From contig NZ_RQFW01000012.1 in the NCBI RefSeq assembly GCF_004770145.1, positions 1 through 64,000 of the forward strand: a DNA stretch of 64,000 bases, written 5' to 3'. Under the pieces are notes generated by a model, which saw only the letters and a program-made list of their open reading frames with translations, searched no databases and was not told where the DNA came from. Numbering within the stretch: position 1 is the first letter of the stretch; each line of letters starts with the position of its first letter. The position numbers were made by a program, and so were the translations under genes. This DNA is from Leptospira bourretii (GTDB lineage: Bacteria > Spirochaetota > Leptospiria > Leptospirales > Leptospiraceae). Below are positions 51,870-62,643 of the stretch, piece by piece.

Positions 51870-53164
51870 CAATTTATCTCCACAGATAAAATTTCTGTTG
51901 TTTTAGTTTTTCCACGAAGAGACAATGTGCCCATCGATTTGATTTTTAAATTTTGTCGAAACTCTAAGGAAACTTGATCATACAATTCTTTCGAAATCAG
52001 AAAGTTTCTTTTTAATTCTTTTCCTAAAGATTCCAACCGACTAGCAGCATTGACCGTATCGCCGATGACAGTGTATTCCAATCGTTTTTCCACACCGATA
52101 TTGCCAACAATAACAGGTCCATAGTGAACCCCTATACGAATGGAAATAGGTTTTTCTCCATTTGTTTCTCTTTTTTGATTCCAAACAGATAATGCTTGTA
52201 ACATGCTAACACCTGCTCGGACTGCATTAGTGGCATCGTCTTTTCCAGGAAGAGGCGTTCCAAAAGTCACCATCATCCCATCCCCGATAAATTTATCGAG
52301 TGTCCCACTATGTTCAAAAACAATATCTAACATAAAACTATGATACTCGGAAAGGAGTGACATGGTTTTTTCAGGTCCTAATGATTCTGAAATTTGAGTG
52401 AAATTGGCGATATCACAGAATAAAACAGCAACCGTTGATTCCTTTCCACCTGGCTTAAAGAAATCATCATTAGCTTCTCCCATTTGGCTGGCAACATTTG
52501 GAGAAAAATACCTAGAAAGTTGAGACATTTTGATTTCGTTTGTAACAGCCGCCAAAACAGTTCGCCTAACACGGTATGTAAGGTATGCCAAAAAAAATCC
52601 TAAAACACCAATGATTCCCATAGACATGATGTAGTTATTTACATGGGCAGCGGGGCCAAGAAATGCTTCTTTAAAACTTTCTGTACTGACAAATCGTGGA
52701 TCTTGTTGCGCATATACCAAAATCCCTGCTTGGCTAACTACAACTCCCAAAGCATAAATCATTGGATATATGGGTTGGATACTAAAGGCATTCATCACCA
52801 AGGTTGCTGCGATAATAAAGTGTAAATAAGTTTTGATTAAGTACGTTCTTGGAACTTGTGACTCACCACCGACGGCATTGTACCAAATAAACGGTAGGAT
52901 TGTTATGATGAATAAATCTATCAAAACACAAAATAGGCCAATAAAGGAAACAAACTTCTCCCTTTTCAAAAACTTAGATAAAATATACAATACTAAATTT
53001 AAAGCTAACGAAATAGAAGCGATTGTTAATAATTCAAATAAAGTTTGGGCAACAAAGAAAGTAGCAATTGTCAAAAGAGAAAAGATTAAAATTTTTCCGT
53101 AGAGACTAAACTTAATCCCTTCGATCTCCTTTTCCCTTAAGATTTGTTCTGACTTTGTTGCCAT
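51869..53164 (-). CDS. Class III adenylate/guanylate cyclase with six-TM sensor region
   Basis: 431 residues. About six membrane helices (residues 25-205), then a class III cyclase domain: FCDIANFTQISE with the first metal Asp, FIGDGMMVTFGTP with the second, GVHYGPVIVGNIG, and TVNAASRLES near the transition-state Arg. The membrane part resembles MASE-type regions rather than a periplasmic sensor. cAMP is the likely product; the base-specifying residues were not checked. Starts 4 bases after the metG stop. Confidence 0.9.
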   Translation of the reverse strand: MATKSEQILREKEIEGIKFSLYGKILIFSLLTIATFFVAQTLFELLTIASISLALNLVLYILSKFLKREKFVSFIGLFCVLIDLFIITILPFIWYNAVGGESQVPRTYLIKTYLHFIIAATLVMNAFSIQPIYPMIYALGVVVSQAGILVYAQQDPRFVSTESFKEAFLGPAAHVNNYIMSMGIIGVLGFFLAYLTYRVRRTVLAAVTNEIKMSQLSRYFSPNVASQMGEANDDFFKPGGKESTVAVLFCDIANFTQISESLGPEKTMSLLSEYHSFMLDIVFEHSGTLDKFIGDGMMVTFGTPLPGKDDATNAVRAGVSMLQALSVWNQKRETNGEKPISIRIGVHYGPVIVGNIGVEKRLEYTVIGDTVNAASRLESLGKELKRNFLISKELYDQVSLEFRQNLKIKSMGTLSLRGKTKTTEILSVEIN

Positions 53165-53168
53165 AAGT

Positions 53169-55214
53169 TTATTTTAAAAGATCACCTGGATTCGCATCAC
53201 GATCGGGAACAAATAAAGATAAAGTTTTTTCTTTTCCTGATGCGAGTAACATTGCTTCCGATAATCCAAATTTCATTTGCCTTGGTTTTAAATTGGCAAC
53301 AACTACCACTTTTTTCCCAACGAGTTCCTCTGCTGTGTAACTTACTTTAATCCCTGCAAAAACATTTTTGATTCCTTTTTCTCCAAGGTTTACTTTCACA
53401 AATAACAGTTTGTCGGCACCTTCCACAGGGCCTGCTTCCAAAATTTGACCCACTCGGAGTTCTACTTTAGAAAGTTCATCAATGGTGATAAAACCATCTT
53501 CCGAAACAGTAGTTGAGTTGGACTCAGAGGCAGTAGTTTTACCTGGTTCTGATTTAGACTTTTCTGGATTTGCTTTTTGAAATGCCTCTTTGGTTTCTTC
53601 AATCATAAGTGAAATATTTTTTTCCTCTACACGTTTTGATAACATTTGGTAAGGCCCAAGAACTTGGTTTTCGAGTGTTTCTTTCAAATTTAAAAAACTT
53701 AAACTTTCCACTTGGAAAAGTTGGGCAACAGAATTTACAATTTTAGGTGTTACCGGCCCCAAATAAGTAAATAGAATCTTTGCACAATTAAGAGAAGTGG
53801 TCACAACCTCTCTTGCTTTTTCAACATCTGTTTTAATTAAATTCCAGGGCGCATAATCATTTACGTATTTGTTAACTTTATCACCAAGACCTGTAATTTC
53901 TCTCATCACCTTAGAATAGTTACGTGACTCATATGCTTCACGAATTTCTTGTTCTTTGGATAAAAGTTCAGAAACAAGTGATTTTCCCTCTATAGAAAGA
54001 GCACCTAACTTACGATCCATTTTATCTAGAATAGAAGTAGAAACGCGGGAAACTAAATTCACAAGATTTCCAATGAGATCGGAATTCACTCGTGAAACAA
54101 AATCATCAAATGATATATCCACATCTTCCATTCCCGAACCCAAACGGCAGGCCAAATAAAATCGAAAATGTTCTACATCCAAATACTTTGCGAATGTGGA
54201 AGCATTGATAAATGTCCCTCTTGATTTGGACATTTTCTCACCGTTGACAGTTAAAAATCCATGCACATTGAGTTGAGAAGGAGTTTGGTAATCGGCTCCC
54301 ATAAGCATCGCAGGCCAAAAAAGTCCATGAAAATATAAAATGTCTTTCCCGATAAAGTGAACGATTTCTCCTTTTCCCTCTTTCCAAATTTCATTGAACT
54401 TCTTTTCATCTTTTAAAAAGTTCATAGAGGATGCCATATATCCGATCGGAGCATCCAACCAAACATAAAAATATTTATTTTCTTCTTCAGGAATTGCAAA
54501 ACCAAAGTATGGGCCGTCTCGACTGATGTCCCATTCTTGTAACCCAGAGGTAAACCATTCCTTTAGTTTTTTCTGTGCCCCTTCATTCAAGCGACTTTCG
54601 CCTTCGATCCAAGTTTGCAGTTGGGTTTGAAAGTCTTGTAGTTTAAAAAACAAATGTTTAGATTCTTTGAGGACTGGTGTGGTTCCACAAATAGAACAAT
54701 AGGAATCTTTTAAATCTTTGGGAGAGTAGCTTGTTCCACATACTTCACAAGAATCACCGTATTGGTCTTTTGCCCCACACTTGGGACAAGTTCCTTTGAT
54801 AAATCTATCGGGAAGAAACATTTTGTCGTGTTCGCAATACGACTGTTCAATGTTCCTTGCAACGATATGACCTTTTTTCTTTAAAGTGAGATAAATGGAT
54901 TCTGAGAATTTTTTGTTTTCTTCCGAATTTGTCGTATAATAGTTATCATACGAAACACCGAAGGAAGTCAGGTCTTTGTAATGTTCCTTCTGTACTTCTT
55001 CGATCATGGTCTCAGGAGTTTTGCCTGCTTTTTTCGCGGCAATCATAATGGGAGTTCCGTGTGTGTCATCAGCACAGAAAAAATAACAATTGTTCCCAAC
55101 TAACTTTTGGAAACGTACCCAGATATCTGTTTGGACTGCTTCTAATACATGTCCCAAATGGATGGAACCGTTGGCATAGGGAAGCGCACTTGTAACGAGT
55201 ATATTTTTCGACAT
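53169..55214 (-). CDS. metG: Methionyl-tRNA synthetase
   Basis: 681 residues, full-length MetG1 type. SALPYANGSIHLGH gives the HIGH motif, KMSKSRGTF the second ATP motif. The zinc knuckle reads CPKC...CEVC...CSIC, with the four-plus cysteines of the two-knuckle form. The C-terminal 110 residues (ELSKVELRVGQILEAG) form the EMAP/Arc1p-like tRNA-binding domain used for dimerisation. A low-complexity linker rich in S, T and E joins the two. It is first in a unit with the cyclase, the HisI-like gene and rhodanese, which looks incidental. Confidence 0.97.
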   Translation of the reverse strand: MSKNILVTSALPYANGSIHLGHVLEAVQTDIWVRFQKLVGNNCYFFCADDTHGTPIMIAAKKAGKTPETMIEEVQKEHYKDLTSFGVSYDNYYTTNSEENKKFSESIYLTLKKKGHIVARNIEQSYCEHDKMFLPDRFIKGTCPKCGAKDQYGDSCEVCGTSYSPKDLKDSYCSICGTTPVLKESKHLFFKLQDFQTQLQTWIEGESRLNEGAQKKLKEWFTSGLQEWDISRDGPYFGFAIPEEENKYFYVWLDAPIGYMASSMNFLKDEKKFNEIWKEGKGEIVHFIGKDILYFHGLFWPAMLMGADYQTPSQLNVHGFLTVNGEKMSKSRGTFINASTFAKYLDVEHFRFYLACRLGSGMEDVDISFDDFVSRVNSDLIGNLVNLVSRVSTSILDKMDRKLGALSIEGKSLVSELLSKEQEIREAYESRNYSKVMREITGLGDKVNKYVNDYAPWNLIKTDVEKAREVVTTSLNCAKILFTYLGPVTPKIVNSVAQLFQVESLSFLNLKETLENQVLGPYQMLSKRVEEKNISLMIEETKEAFQKANPEKSKSEPGKTTASESNSTTVSEDGFITIDELSKVELRVGQILEAGPVEGADKLLFVKVNLGEKGIKNVFAGIKVSYTAEELVGKKVVVVANLKPRQMKFGLSEAMLLASGKEKTLSLFVPDRDANPGDLLK

Positions 55215-55289
55215 AGATTAATTCCAGTTTCCTGATTCGAAGTTCCAATTCAGCCCATTTTTGGGAAAAATCAAGAAAAGAGTAAAAAA

Positions 55290-55826
55290 ATGAAGTTGAA
55301 CGGAGAATCCAAAGCAATAAAATTCCTGATTGTTATGGCAAAGAAAATCGTTCAAAATTTGAAACAAGTCAAAGGGAACAAAAAGAAACATCCGGAATCC
55401 ATCCAATCGACTCTGGACATCGAAAGTGACCTTCATATTGAATATGCCAAAGTCCTTCTTAGTTTGTGGTCCTATGCCTGCCATGCGGATGGGCAATTCA
55501 AAAAGAAAGAAGGCGAAATCGTGGGAGAACTTGTAAACGTACTATTTGAACCCGATTGTCTTTTAAGTGGATTCCAAACTCAAAAAAAACAAGTTTTGGA
55601 CATCTTATCAAAAACTTTTGAAAACCCACTGCCAATGAAAACCATAACCAAGGTCGTTTCCGACAATGATGAGTATGCTTTGAATTTTTTTGAAGATGCC
55701 GTTTGTATTGTTGCTTCCGACGGTTCTCTCAACAAGGAAGAAATTCGATTTTTGGAAGATTTAGCCGCTGAATTAAAGATAAGCCATATGGACAAAGTGA
55801 GAGTCGAAAAAAAATATCTAAGCTAA
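55290..55826 (+). CDS. TerB-like protein
   Basis: 178 residues from the ATG at 55290; an alternative ATG at 55335 is possible. Two matching half-sites are seen: LWSYACHADGQFKKKEGEIV near 75 and CIVASDGSLNKEEIRFLEDLA near 145. Each is the A-x-DGxxxxxE acidic motif of the TerB/DUF533 helical bundle, which binds divalent metal. No signal peptide. TerB proteins accompany stress and envelope systems, but no other ter gene is adjacent; telA family member is at 14958. Confidence 0.75.
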   Translation: MKLNGESKAIKFLIVMAKKIVQNLKQVKGNKKKHPESIQSTLDIESDLHIEYAKVLLSLWSYACHADGQFKKKEGEIVGELVNVLFEPDCLLSGFQTQKKQVLDILSKTFENPLPMKTITKVVSDNDEYALNFFEDAVCIVASDGSLNKEEIRFLEDLAAELKISHMDKVRVEKKYLS

Positions 55827-55883
55827 GTTAAAAAAATTCTTACTACGGGCCAAGGAACCGAATACCAAGGTATTTTGTGAATT

Positions 55884-56594
55884 TTAAAGCCTTGGTTTTG
55901 AATAACAAATCCAGTGTCGGTCCGTGATTGGCTCTAAATTCAATTTTGTATCTAGTCTAACAATCTCCAACATTTCTTTTACTTCTTCGATTCGGTAAGC
56001 AGCAAGCAAACTGTTATAAAAATCGGTTTTTAAAACTTCAGGTTCATCATTCGCATAACGAACTACTAGTTGGTCTGCAATGGTTAATGAGTCCGGTCGC
56101 ATCAAATCAGAAATAAAAATAAAACTATCTGAATGAATGGACCTTTGTACTGCCCCCCAGAATTCAAATGGATCATGTAAATGGTGTAATAAGGAATTAG
56201 AAAATACCAAATCATAAGGGGATTCAGGAACAAATTCCTGAATGAGTTCTTTTTTAAATTCTATTTTTTTGTTTCTTTTTTTTAGAACCATTATATCCAT
56301 ACGCTTCTTACAAAGATCTAACATGAACCCGGAACCATCTAGAAATGTAAAATTTGAATTCGGAAACTGTGAATACAGTCGAGACGACATATCACCTGGA
56401 CCACATCCTAAATCCAAAATGGATTCAGGAGTAAATCTGGAAGGAAGTCTATCTTGAAACTTACGAATCAGATAGGAATGAGCCGTTTCAAAGTCAGCGT
56501 GGGCATAAGATTCTACTTGGGTAGGTTCTTCCATAAGTTCTGGCTCTGGAATTCGAACCATGTGGTGAAAGGAAAAGTTTACAGATCGTTTCAT
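55884..56594 (-). CDS. SAM-dependent methyltransferase, class I
   Basis: 236 residues. ILDLGCGPGDMSSRL is motif I for SAM, FLDGSGFML the acidic loop after the second strand, and YDLVFSNSLLHHLHDP the post-I motif. The C-terminal half has a hydrophobic cap. Similar to UbiE/biotin-synthesis BioC-like small-molecule methyltransferases; substrate unknown. Divergent from the lipoprotein gene with only 23 bases between starts. Confidence 0.88.
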   Translation of the reverse strand: MKRSVNFSFHHMVRIPEPELMEEPTQVESYAHADFETAHSYLIRKFQDRLPSRFTPESILDLGCGPGDMSSRLYSQFPNSNFTFLDGSGFMLDLCKKRMDIMVLKKRNKKIEFKKELIQEFVPESPYDLVFSNSLLHHLHDPFEFWGAVQRSIHSDSFIFISDLMRPDSLTIADQLVVRYANDEPEVLKTDFYNSLLAAYRIEEVKEMLEIVRLDTKLNLEPITDRHWICYSKPRL

Positions 56595-56617
56595 TCTCTA
56601 TTAAGGATAAAAAATTC

Positions 56618-57091
56618 ATGAGACAAATTATTCTATCCATTCTTTTCTTTGTCTTTCTGACAAATTGTATGCTCACGGAAGCCATTGGTGTTCCCACTTA
56701 CGGTGCCATCAAAGGTTCAGAAGCAAAAACAAGAATTTCCGAAGCCATTTTTGAAGCAGAATCCACTGCTTCTTCCTTTTGGTTAGCGCAATCAGGAATG
56801 AAAGGAGGACAAGGACCGATTTCTCCCCTCCTTCTGATCAATGGTTTTTTAGCCAAAATTCTTTATTCCTATGTCGCAAACATTGAAGATGAAGAATATT
56901 TTATGGAATCTTCTGTTTTGCAGTGTGAATCAGATATTCGCACCAAAGGTGCATTGGCCCTTGGTGTTATCTATGATGGTTTAACAACTGTTGGGGGAGT
57001 CGCTCGTGATGCCCTATTACTTCCGGAATTCGCCTCCTGCGACCTGAACCGCACAGGAAAAATTATTACTTTGGAACCAATTCGCTTTTAA
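56618..57091 (+). CDS. Small Leptospira-type lipoprotein
   Basis: 157 residues. Signal peptide with lipobox LTNC at the end of a hydrophobic run. The mature part is helical, with IEDEEYFMESSVLQC and a second Cys near the C terminus (ASCDL), probably forming a disulfide. It resembles the small lipoprotein families expanded in Leptospira genomes (tentatively the TIGR04452 type), with no known function. The downstream ORF starts within 13 bases, and with the START gene they form one unit. Confidence 0.7.
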   Translation: MRQIILSILFFVFLTNCMLTEAIGVPTYGAIKGSEAKTRISEAIFEAESTASSFWLAQSGMKGGQGPISPLLLINGFLAKILYSYVANIEDEEYFMESSVLQCESDIRTKGALALGVIYDGLTTVGGVARDALLLPEFASCDLNRTGKIITLEPIRF

Positions 57092-57103
57092 ATGAGGGTC
57101 ACT

Positions 57104-58351
57104 ATGAAATCAATTCAAACTGTCATATTCCTATCAGTTGTTTCTTCTTTGATTGTGAATTGCCAAAAGCCTGTTGCAACGGATAAGGATACACAATCGT
57201 TACTTGTCTCAGGAATATTTGGTTCTTGTTTTAGTCTCGATACTTGTTTTGATCAGTATGCAAAAACTACCGATGAGGGAGCTAGTTTTCAAGTATTTGA
57301 CGGATCAGGTAACAGATTCTATGCGAGACAATCCATTTTGGATTTTAATACCTATAAACCAATTGCGTCTGGGTCCAAATGGGTGACTGCCATCACCGCT
57401 ATGCGAGTGATCGATTGTAATGCGGGAAATGCTACCAATTGTGGAACAGTCACTGCTGCATCATGTAATAATGGAGCAATCGGAGGGGCGATTTCCCTGT
57501 CACGGACGACGGCGCAAGTATTAGGTTGGACAGGCACATATGCAAACGTCACCTTACGACAATTATTATCTTTTACTTCCGGTTTAAACGCAGGTGGAGG
57601 CAATGGTTCTGGCCAAGCAAGTTGTATTTCAACTTTACCAGCAGGAGCATCTTCAACGCAAAAAGATAGTTGTGTGGATGTTATCCGAGACCAGTCCACG
57701 GGAACTCCCGGTGCCTTATACCAATACAATTCCAATCATATGGCAGTCGCACAACGTATGTTAGAAGTTTCTTGTAACAAAACTTGGGATACTATGTTTA
57801 CACAATTGATTGTTACTCCACTTGGATGGGATGCAAGCCAGGCAGTATGGCGGGGCAACTCAAGAGGGGGGATAGATACGGATGGAAGTTTATCCGGTGC
57901 TTATGGACTATCGATATCTCCAGCTCATTATGCAGGGATGCTAAATGCGCTATTAACGAATGGAACTGCAAAAAATTCAAGTGGCACGAATGTGAATACT
58001 TTTTTATCCGCAACTTCTGTTACCGAAATTTTAGCGGACCAATACAATGGTGCTAAGATTGGTTACTCCCAATTTTCAGCCTTTGGGTATCGTTGGCAAT
58101 ACGGACTTGGCAACTGGAGATTTTGCACCATTACGGATATACCCGCAGAATGCGATAAAGACCTCATTTCGCACAGCATTGGAATCAATGGATTTTATCC
58201 ATGGATTGATAAAAATCGAAACTATATGGCAATCCTTGCTGTAAATAATACGGGAAGAAAAAATGGATTGAGTTTGTTACCAGCATCTTCAACCTCATTA
58301 TTCTTTGCAGAAACAGTGAGACCACTCATCCATATACAAATAGGTAAGTAA
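57104..58351 (+). CDS. Beta-lactamase-related serine hydrolase, probable lipoprotein
   Basis: 415 residues from the ATG at 57104, which has GAGGG at the right distance and opens a signal peptide ending in LIVNC; the ATG at 57092 is less likely. The class C/esterase fold is seen from SGSKWVTAITAM (SxxK with nucleophile Ser and Lys), LLSFTSGLNAGGG, the YNSNHMAV region in place of YxN, and a late SHSIGINGFYPW region where HxG would sit (the H is present). Likely an exported esterase or peptidase. Between a lipoprotein and a START protein, action on lipids is plausible. Confidence 0.85.
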   Translation: MKSIQTVIFLSVVSSLIVNCQKPVATDKDTQSLLVSGIFGSCFSLDTCFDQYAKTTDEGASFQVFDGSGNRFYARQSILDFNTYKPIASGSKWVTAITAMRVIDCNAGNATNCGTVTAASCNNGAIGGAISLSRTTAQVLGWTGTYANVTLRQLLSFTSGLNAGGGNGSGQASCISTLPAGASSTQKDSCVDVIRDQSTGTPGALYQYNSNHMAVAQRMLEVSCNKTWDTMFTQLIVTPLGWDASQAVWRGNSRGGIDTDGSLSGAYGLSISPAHYAGMLNALLTNGTAKNSSGTNVNTFLSATSVTEILADQYNGAKIGYSQFSAFGYRWQYGLGNWRFCTITDIPAECDKDLISHSIGINGFYPWIDKNRNYMAILAVNNTGRKNGLSLLPASSTSLFFAETVRPLIHIQIGK

Positions 58352-58353
58352 CC

Positions 58354-59028
58354 ATGACAAAAAAACAAATCCTCATTATGACTTTGATAGGAATTTCCTT
58401 TCTATCAAATTTATCTTCGCTCTTTGCCCAATCACCCGAATGGTCGGAGTCCAAACGGAAAAAAGGCATCCAAGTACTCACTCGTCCTTTTGCAGGTTCC
58501 AACCTTGATGAGTTTTTAGGTCGAACTGAAGTGGATGCTTCTATTTCTCAAGTGATTGCGCTCTTAACTGATCCGGCTTCTTGCAAAAATCTTTACCACC
58601 AGTGTAAAGAACTCACTGTGCTTTCCGGAACTGAAAAAAAATCAGTTGTTTATCTTCGTAACGGTGCACCTTGGCCAGTCAATGATCGTGATTTGATTAT
58701 GGATAGGGGATTTGAACAAAATGAAAAAACTTTGGCCACTATGATGAAAATCAAACGCCTTGATTCGAATGCACGCCCAACTCCTTCTGGAGTCACTCGT
58801 ATGGAAAACTTTGAAGGTGTTTGGCGTATCATTCCACAGGCCAATGGAAAACTAAAAATTGAATACCAGGCTCACTTTGAACCAGGTGGGTCCGTTCCCC
58901 AATCAGTTATTAATTTAGTTTTAACGGACACTCCTTACGAATCACTTTTGAATTTAAAAACCTTAGTAGAAGAAGGAAAACATAAAGATACAAAATTTGA
59001 TTGGGTCAAGGAACCCACAAAAAAATAA
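58354..59028 (+). CDS. Secreted START-domain lipid-binding protein
   Basis: 224 residues with a signal peptide (to LFAQS). The START domain is read from QVLTRPFAGSNLDEFLGRTEVDAS, the QVIALLTDPASCKNLYHQCKEL helix, VYLRNGAPWPVNDRDLIM and the VWRIIPQANGKLKIEYQAHFEPGG strand pair, each quoted in part, plus a final helix. START domains carry single lipids in a closed cavity. It starts 2 bases after the hydrolase stop. A lipid-shuttling role in the periplasm is inferred. Confidence 0.85.
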   Translation: MTKKQILIMTLIGISFLSNLSSLFAQSPEWSESKRKKGIQVLTRPFAGSNLDEFLGRTEVDASISQVIALLTDPASCKNLYHQCKELTVLSGTEKKSVVYLRNGAPWPVNDRDLIMDRGFEQNEKTLATMMKIKRLDSNARPTPSGVTRMENFEGVWRIIPQANGKLKIEYQAHFEPGGSVPQSVINLVLTDTPYESLLNLKTLVEEGKHKDTKFDWVKEPTKK

Positions 59029-59069
59029 CTACAATCGGCGATTTGCTTCATTAGCCTAGGCCACCAAAC

Positions 59070-59113
59070 TTTGACATCACGGAATTTTCATTTAGATTCT
59101 CTGTGATGTCAAA
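59070..59113. terminator. Perfect 11-bp inverted repeat between convergent genes
   Basis: TTTGACATCAC (59070-59080) and GTGATGTCAAA (59103-59113) are exact complements around a 22-base loop with weak inner pairing. The right arm overlaps the last codons of the PagL-like gene. It could end transcription in both directions, but the large loop and lack of a T run leave a protein-binding site possible. Confidence 0.4.
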
Positions 59114-59738
59114 ATCTAGTTCTGAATCCATAACTGACATAATTGGATCCACAATTGGGATCAGGGGGACAATACAAACCAAAAATTCCTGATCTGTGAT
59201 GAACTCTGATAAAAACTTCCGTTTTTCGTTCAAATGGCAAATAAGAACTAAATTCCACCATCATATAATTTAGCAAAGCTCTGGATTCGATGGCATCTTT
59301 TTGCAAACCATCCAAATAGTATCCTTTGGCTTTATTCTCTAATTTTGGATTTTCAGAAGCAAGAGACAATCCTTCGCCTAACGATAAACTGAATGGTGAA
59401 CCATACATTCGATCGATTTTGACAATGTAAAATCCATTCACTTCCCAATGATTCATTTCTCCGAAATGTTTGGTGACATTTCCTTCCCATAAAAAATCAA
59501 ACCAACGAATACGGTAATCGAATGGTCGCGAAATTCCTAAACTTCCTATATATGATTCTTTGTAGTCGGTTTTTTGCCGAAATACTATGGGGATGAGATC
59601 TGTTGTTGTAAAGATCCCTCCGTATAAAACCAAATTCCAATTTTCTTTTGGTAAAGAAACGGAATGAAGGTCCCGCAAAGGAAAGAGTGCAGTTAAAAAA
59701 ATACAAGAAAGGAAAATAACGAGTTTATTAAAAAACAT
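59109..59738 (-). CDS. PagL-like outer-membrane lipid A deacylase candidate
   Basis: 209 residues from the ATG at 59738; a longer frame back to 59825 adds a poor N terminus inside the upstream gene. Signal peptide (NKLVIFLSCIFLTAL), then about eight amphipathic strands. The last strands carry VHHRSGIFG and SNYVSYGFRTRF, matching the HxS catalytic pattern and the GxN closing motif of the PagL/acyloxyacyl hydrolase family, with terminal Phe. The third catalytic acid is uncertain. Lipid A trimming is the expected role; other lipid-binding barrels are possible. Confidence 0.6.
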   Translation of the reverse strand: MFFNKLVIFLSCIFLTALFPLRDLHSVSLPKENWNLVLYGGIFTTTDLIPIVFRQKTDYKESYIGSLGISRPFDYRIRWFDFLWEGNVTKHFGEMNHWEVNGFYIVKIDRMYGSPFSLSLGEGLSLASENPKLENKAKGYYLDGLQKDAIESRALLNYMMVEFSSYLPFERKTEVFIRVHHRSGIFGLYCPPDPNCGSNYVSYGFRTRF

Positions 59739-59788
59739 CCGATTGAATTTTATTTTTTGAATATGAATCAAATGAAAAATTACCTTCG

Positions 59789-60571
59789 TTACGGTTGGAA
59801 CCAATCCGTATTTCTTTTTTCCCATTCCTTCAATTGTGAATGGATATTGTCGTAATTTTGAAGGAATAACCTTCTTAAAAAAGTTTCATATTCTTTGCAG
59901 TTTTCTGTTTGAGATTGTTCCAGTGATTCTCTCAGTTTACTTGGTTTTTCTTGTATGCAAAATTTTTGTAATTTCGATGGGTAACGGTTCGAATTAAAAG
60001 CAGGTCCGACAATACTGGATCCAGTACCAATATAAAATGGCATCGGTGCCCATATCGTTTCATGAGTGGATAAAAAAGAAATTCTATGCAAATTCGTTTC
60101 ACCGGATGTCCAAACTAGCTCTGCTTCTGTTTCCATTGTGCCATAGTACAACATCGTCAATGCAAGTAAACTCAGTCCGACGCTATAAAAAGGTCTTTGG
60201 CTTTCTTTTCGAATGACAACCGTAAGATTATCAATATTAGACAATTCAAATCCACGGTCCCACCTTGGGAGTTCATTTGGATTGATAGGTTTTTCTTGTT
60301 TTGGTTTTGGTGCAAATTTTGGATCGGGTTCTGCCATTGGAACCGTAGACAAATCTGCAATATTCACAGTTTCATCTAACAAAATGGCAGGTGGAACAGG
60401 AAAAATCTCATTAAAAACTTTGGCAAGAATGGGATCTGTGGTTGTCCAACGAATAGAAATCATTTTGTTTTTGGAAAGTTTTGCCTCCGAACTCAGCTCA
60501 GGCATAGGAGTTTTGCAGGAGAGGTTCAAAACAATAAAAACAAGGAAATAAAAAAATATTCGTAGGATCAT
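59789..60571 (-). CDS. Lipoprotein, function unknown
   Basis: 260 residues. Signal with lipobox LNLSC. The mature part has a proline/lysine-rich middle (PDPKFAPKPKQEKP) and mixed strands and helices; one hydrophobic stretch near residue 130 (YSVGLSLLALTMLYYG) could be buried or membrane-associated. It ends with a helical region rich in E, K and R. Not recognised. The PagL-like gene follows 50 bases downstream, so an operon is possible. Confidence 0.7.
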   Translation of the reverse strand: MILRIFFYFLVFIVLNLSCKTPMPELSSEAKLSKNKMISIRWTTTDPILAKVFNEIFPVPPAILLDETVNIADLSTVPMAEPDPKFAPKPKQEKPINPNELPRWDRGFELSNIDNLTVVIRKESQRPFYSVGLSLLALTMLYYGTMETEAELVWTSGETNLHRISFLSTHETIWAPMPFYIGTGSSIVGPAFNSNRYPSKLQKFCIQEKPSKLRESLEQSQTENCKEYETFLRRLFLQNYDNIHSQLKEWEKRNTDWFQP

Positions 60572-60749
60572 ATTAGGTTAAATTTCAAAATTTGATTTTG
60601 CAATATTCTAAATTCTTATCTGCCGAATTAAATAAACATAAATAAAAATGACAAGCAACAAAGAAAAGATGACTATATTTCAAGTTAGACTTCCAAAATG
60701 AAAATGAATAGGAGATTATCCTGTTATATTAAGTTCTTTCAAGATATAA

Positions 60750-60775
60750 AAAAAGCCCGAGAAATCGGGCTTTTT
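60750..60775 (-). terminator. Rho-independent terminator of the acyl-CoA dehydrogenase gene
   Basis: GCCCGA and TCGGGC form the GC stem around GAAA, flanked by A5 and T5 so that the stem extends to 11 pairs; on the minus strand the stem is followed by T6. It lies 60 bases past the dehydrogenase stop. The A5/T5 flanks make it bidirectional in principle, but no plus-strand gene reads into it. Confidence 0.85.
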
Positions 60776-60789
60776 CCTTTTCTCTGTGC

Positions 60790-60811
60790 CGATAGGATTT
60801 TCATCCTATCG
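60790..60811 (-). terminator. Second hairpin, 9-bp perfect stem, between dehydrogenase and terminator
   Basis: CGATAGGAT (60790-60798) and ATCCTATCG (60803-60811) pair perfectly around TTTC. It sits between the dehydrogenase stop and the canonical terminator and has no T run, so it may protect the 3' end of the message or assist termination. Confidence 0.5.
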
Positions 60812-60834
60812 ACTCAAAAAAACTTAATTTCTAA

Positions 60835-62511
<1,677 letters not shown>

Positions 62512-62643
62512 GTGTTTAACGTTCCTGCGGTGGTTTTCTTCCACTATACGGAAAGAAAGTACCTTGTCATTTTCATTTTTAGACTAGGTTTTGGGTCGGT
62601 GCGGGCCAAACTGGGCAAAAGTTGCGGTTAAGGAAAGAAATTA

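Noticed and set aside
59739..59825. Longer N terminus for the PagL-like protein
   Set aside because: It would place 29 residues before a good signal peptide and extend into the upstream lipoprotein gene.
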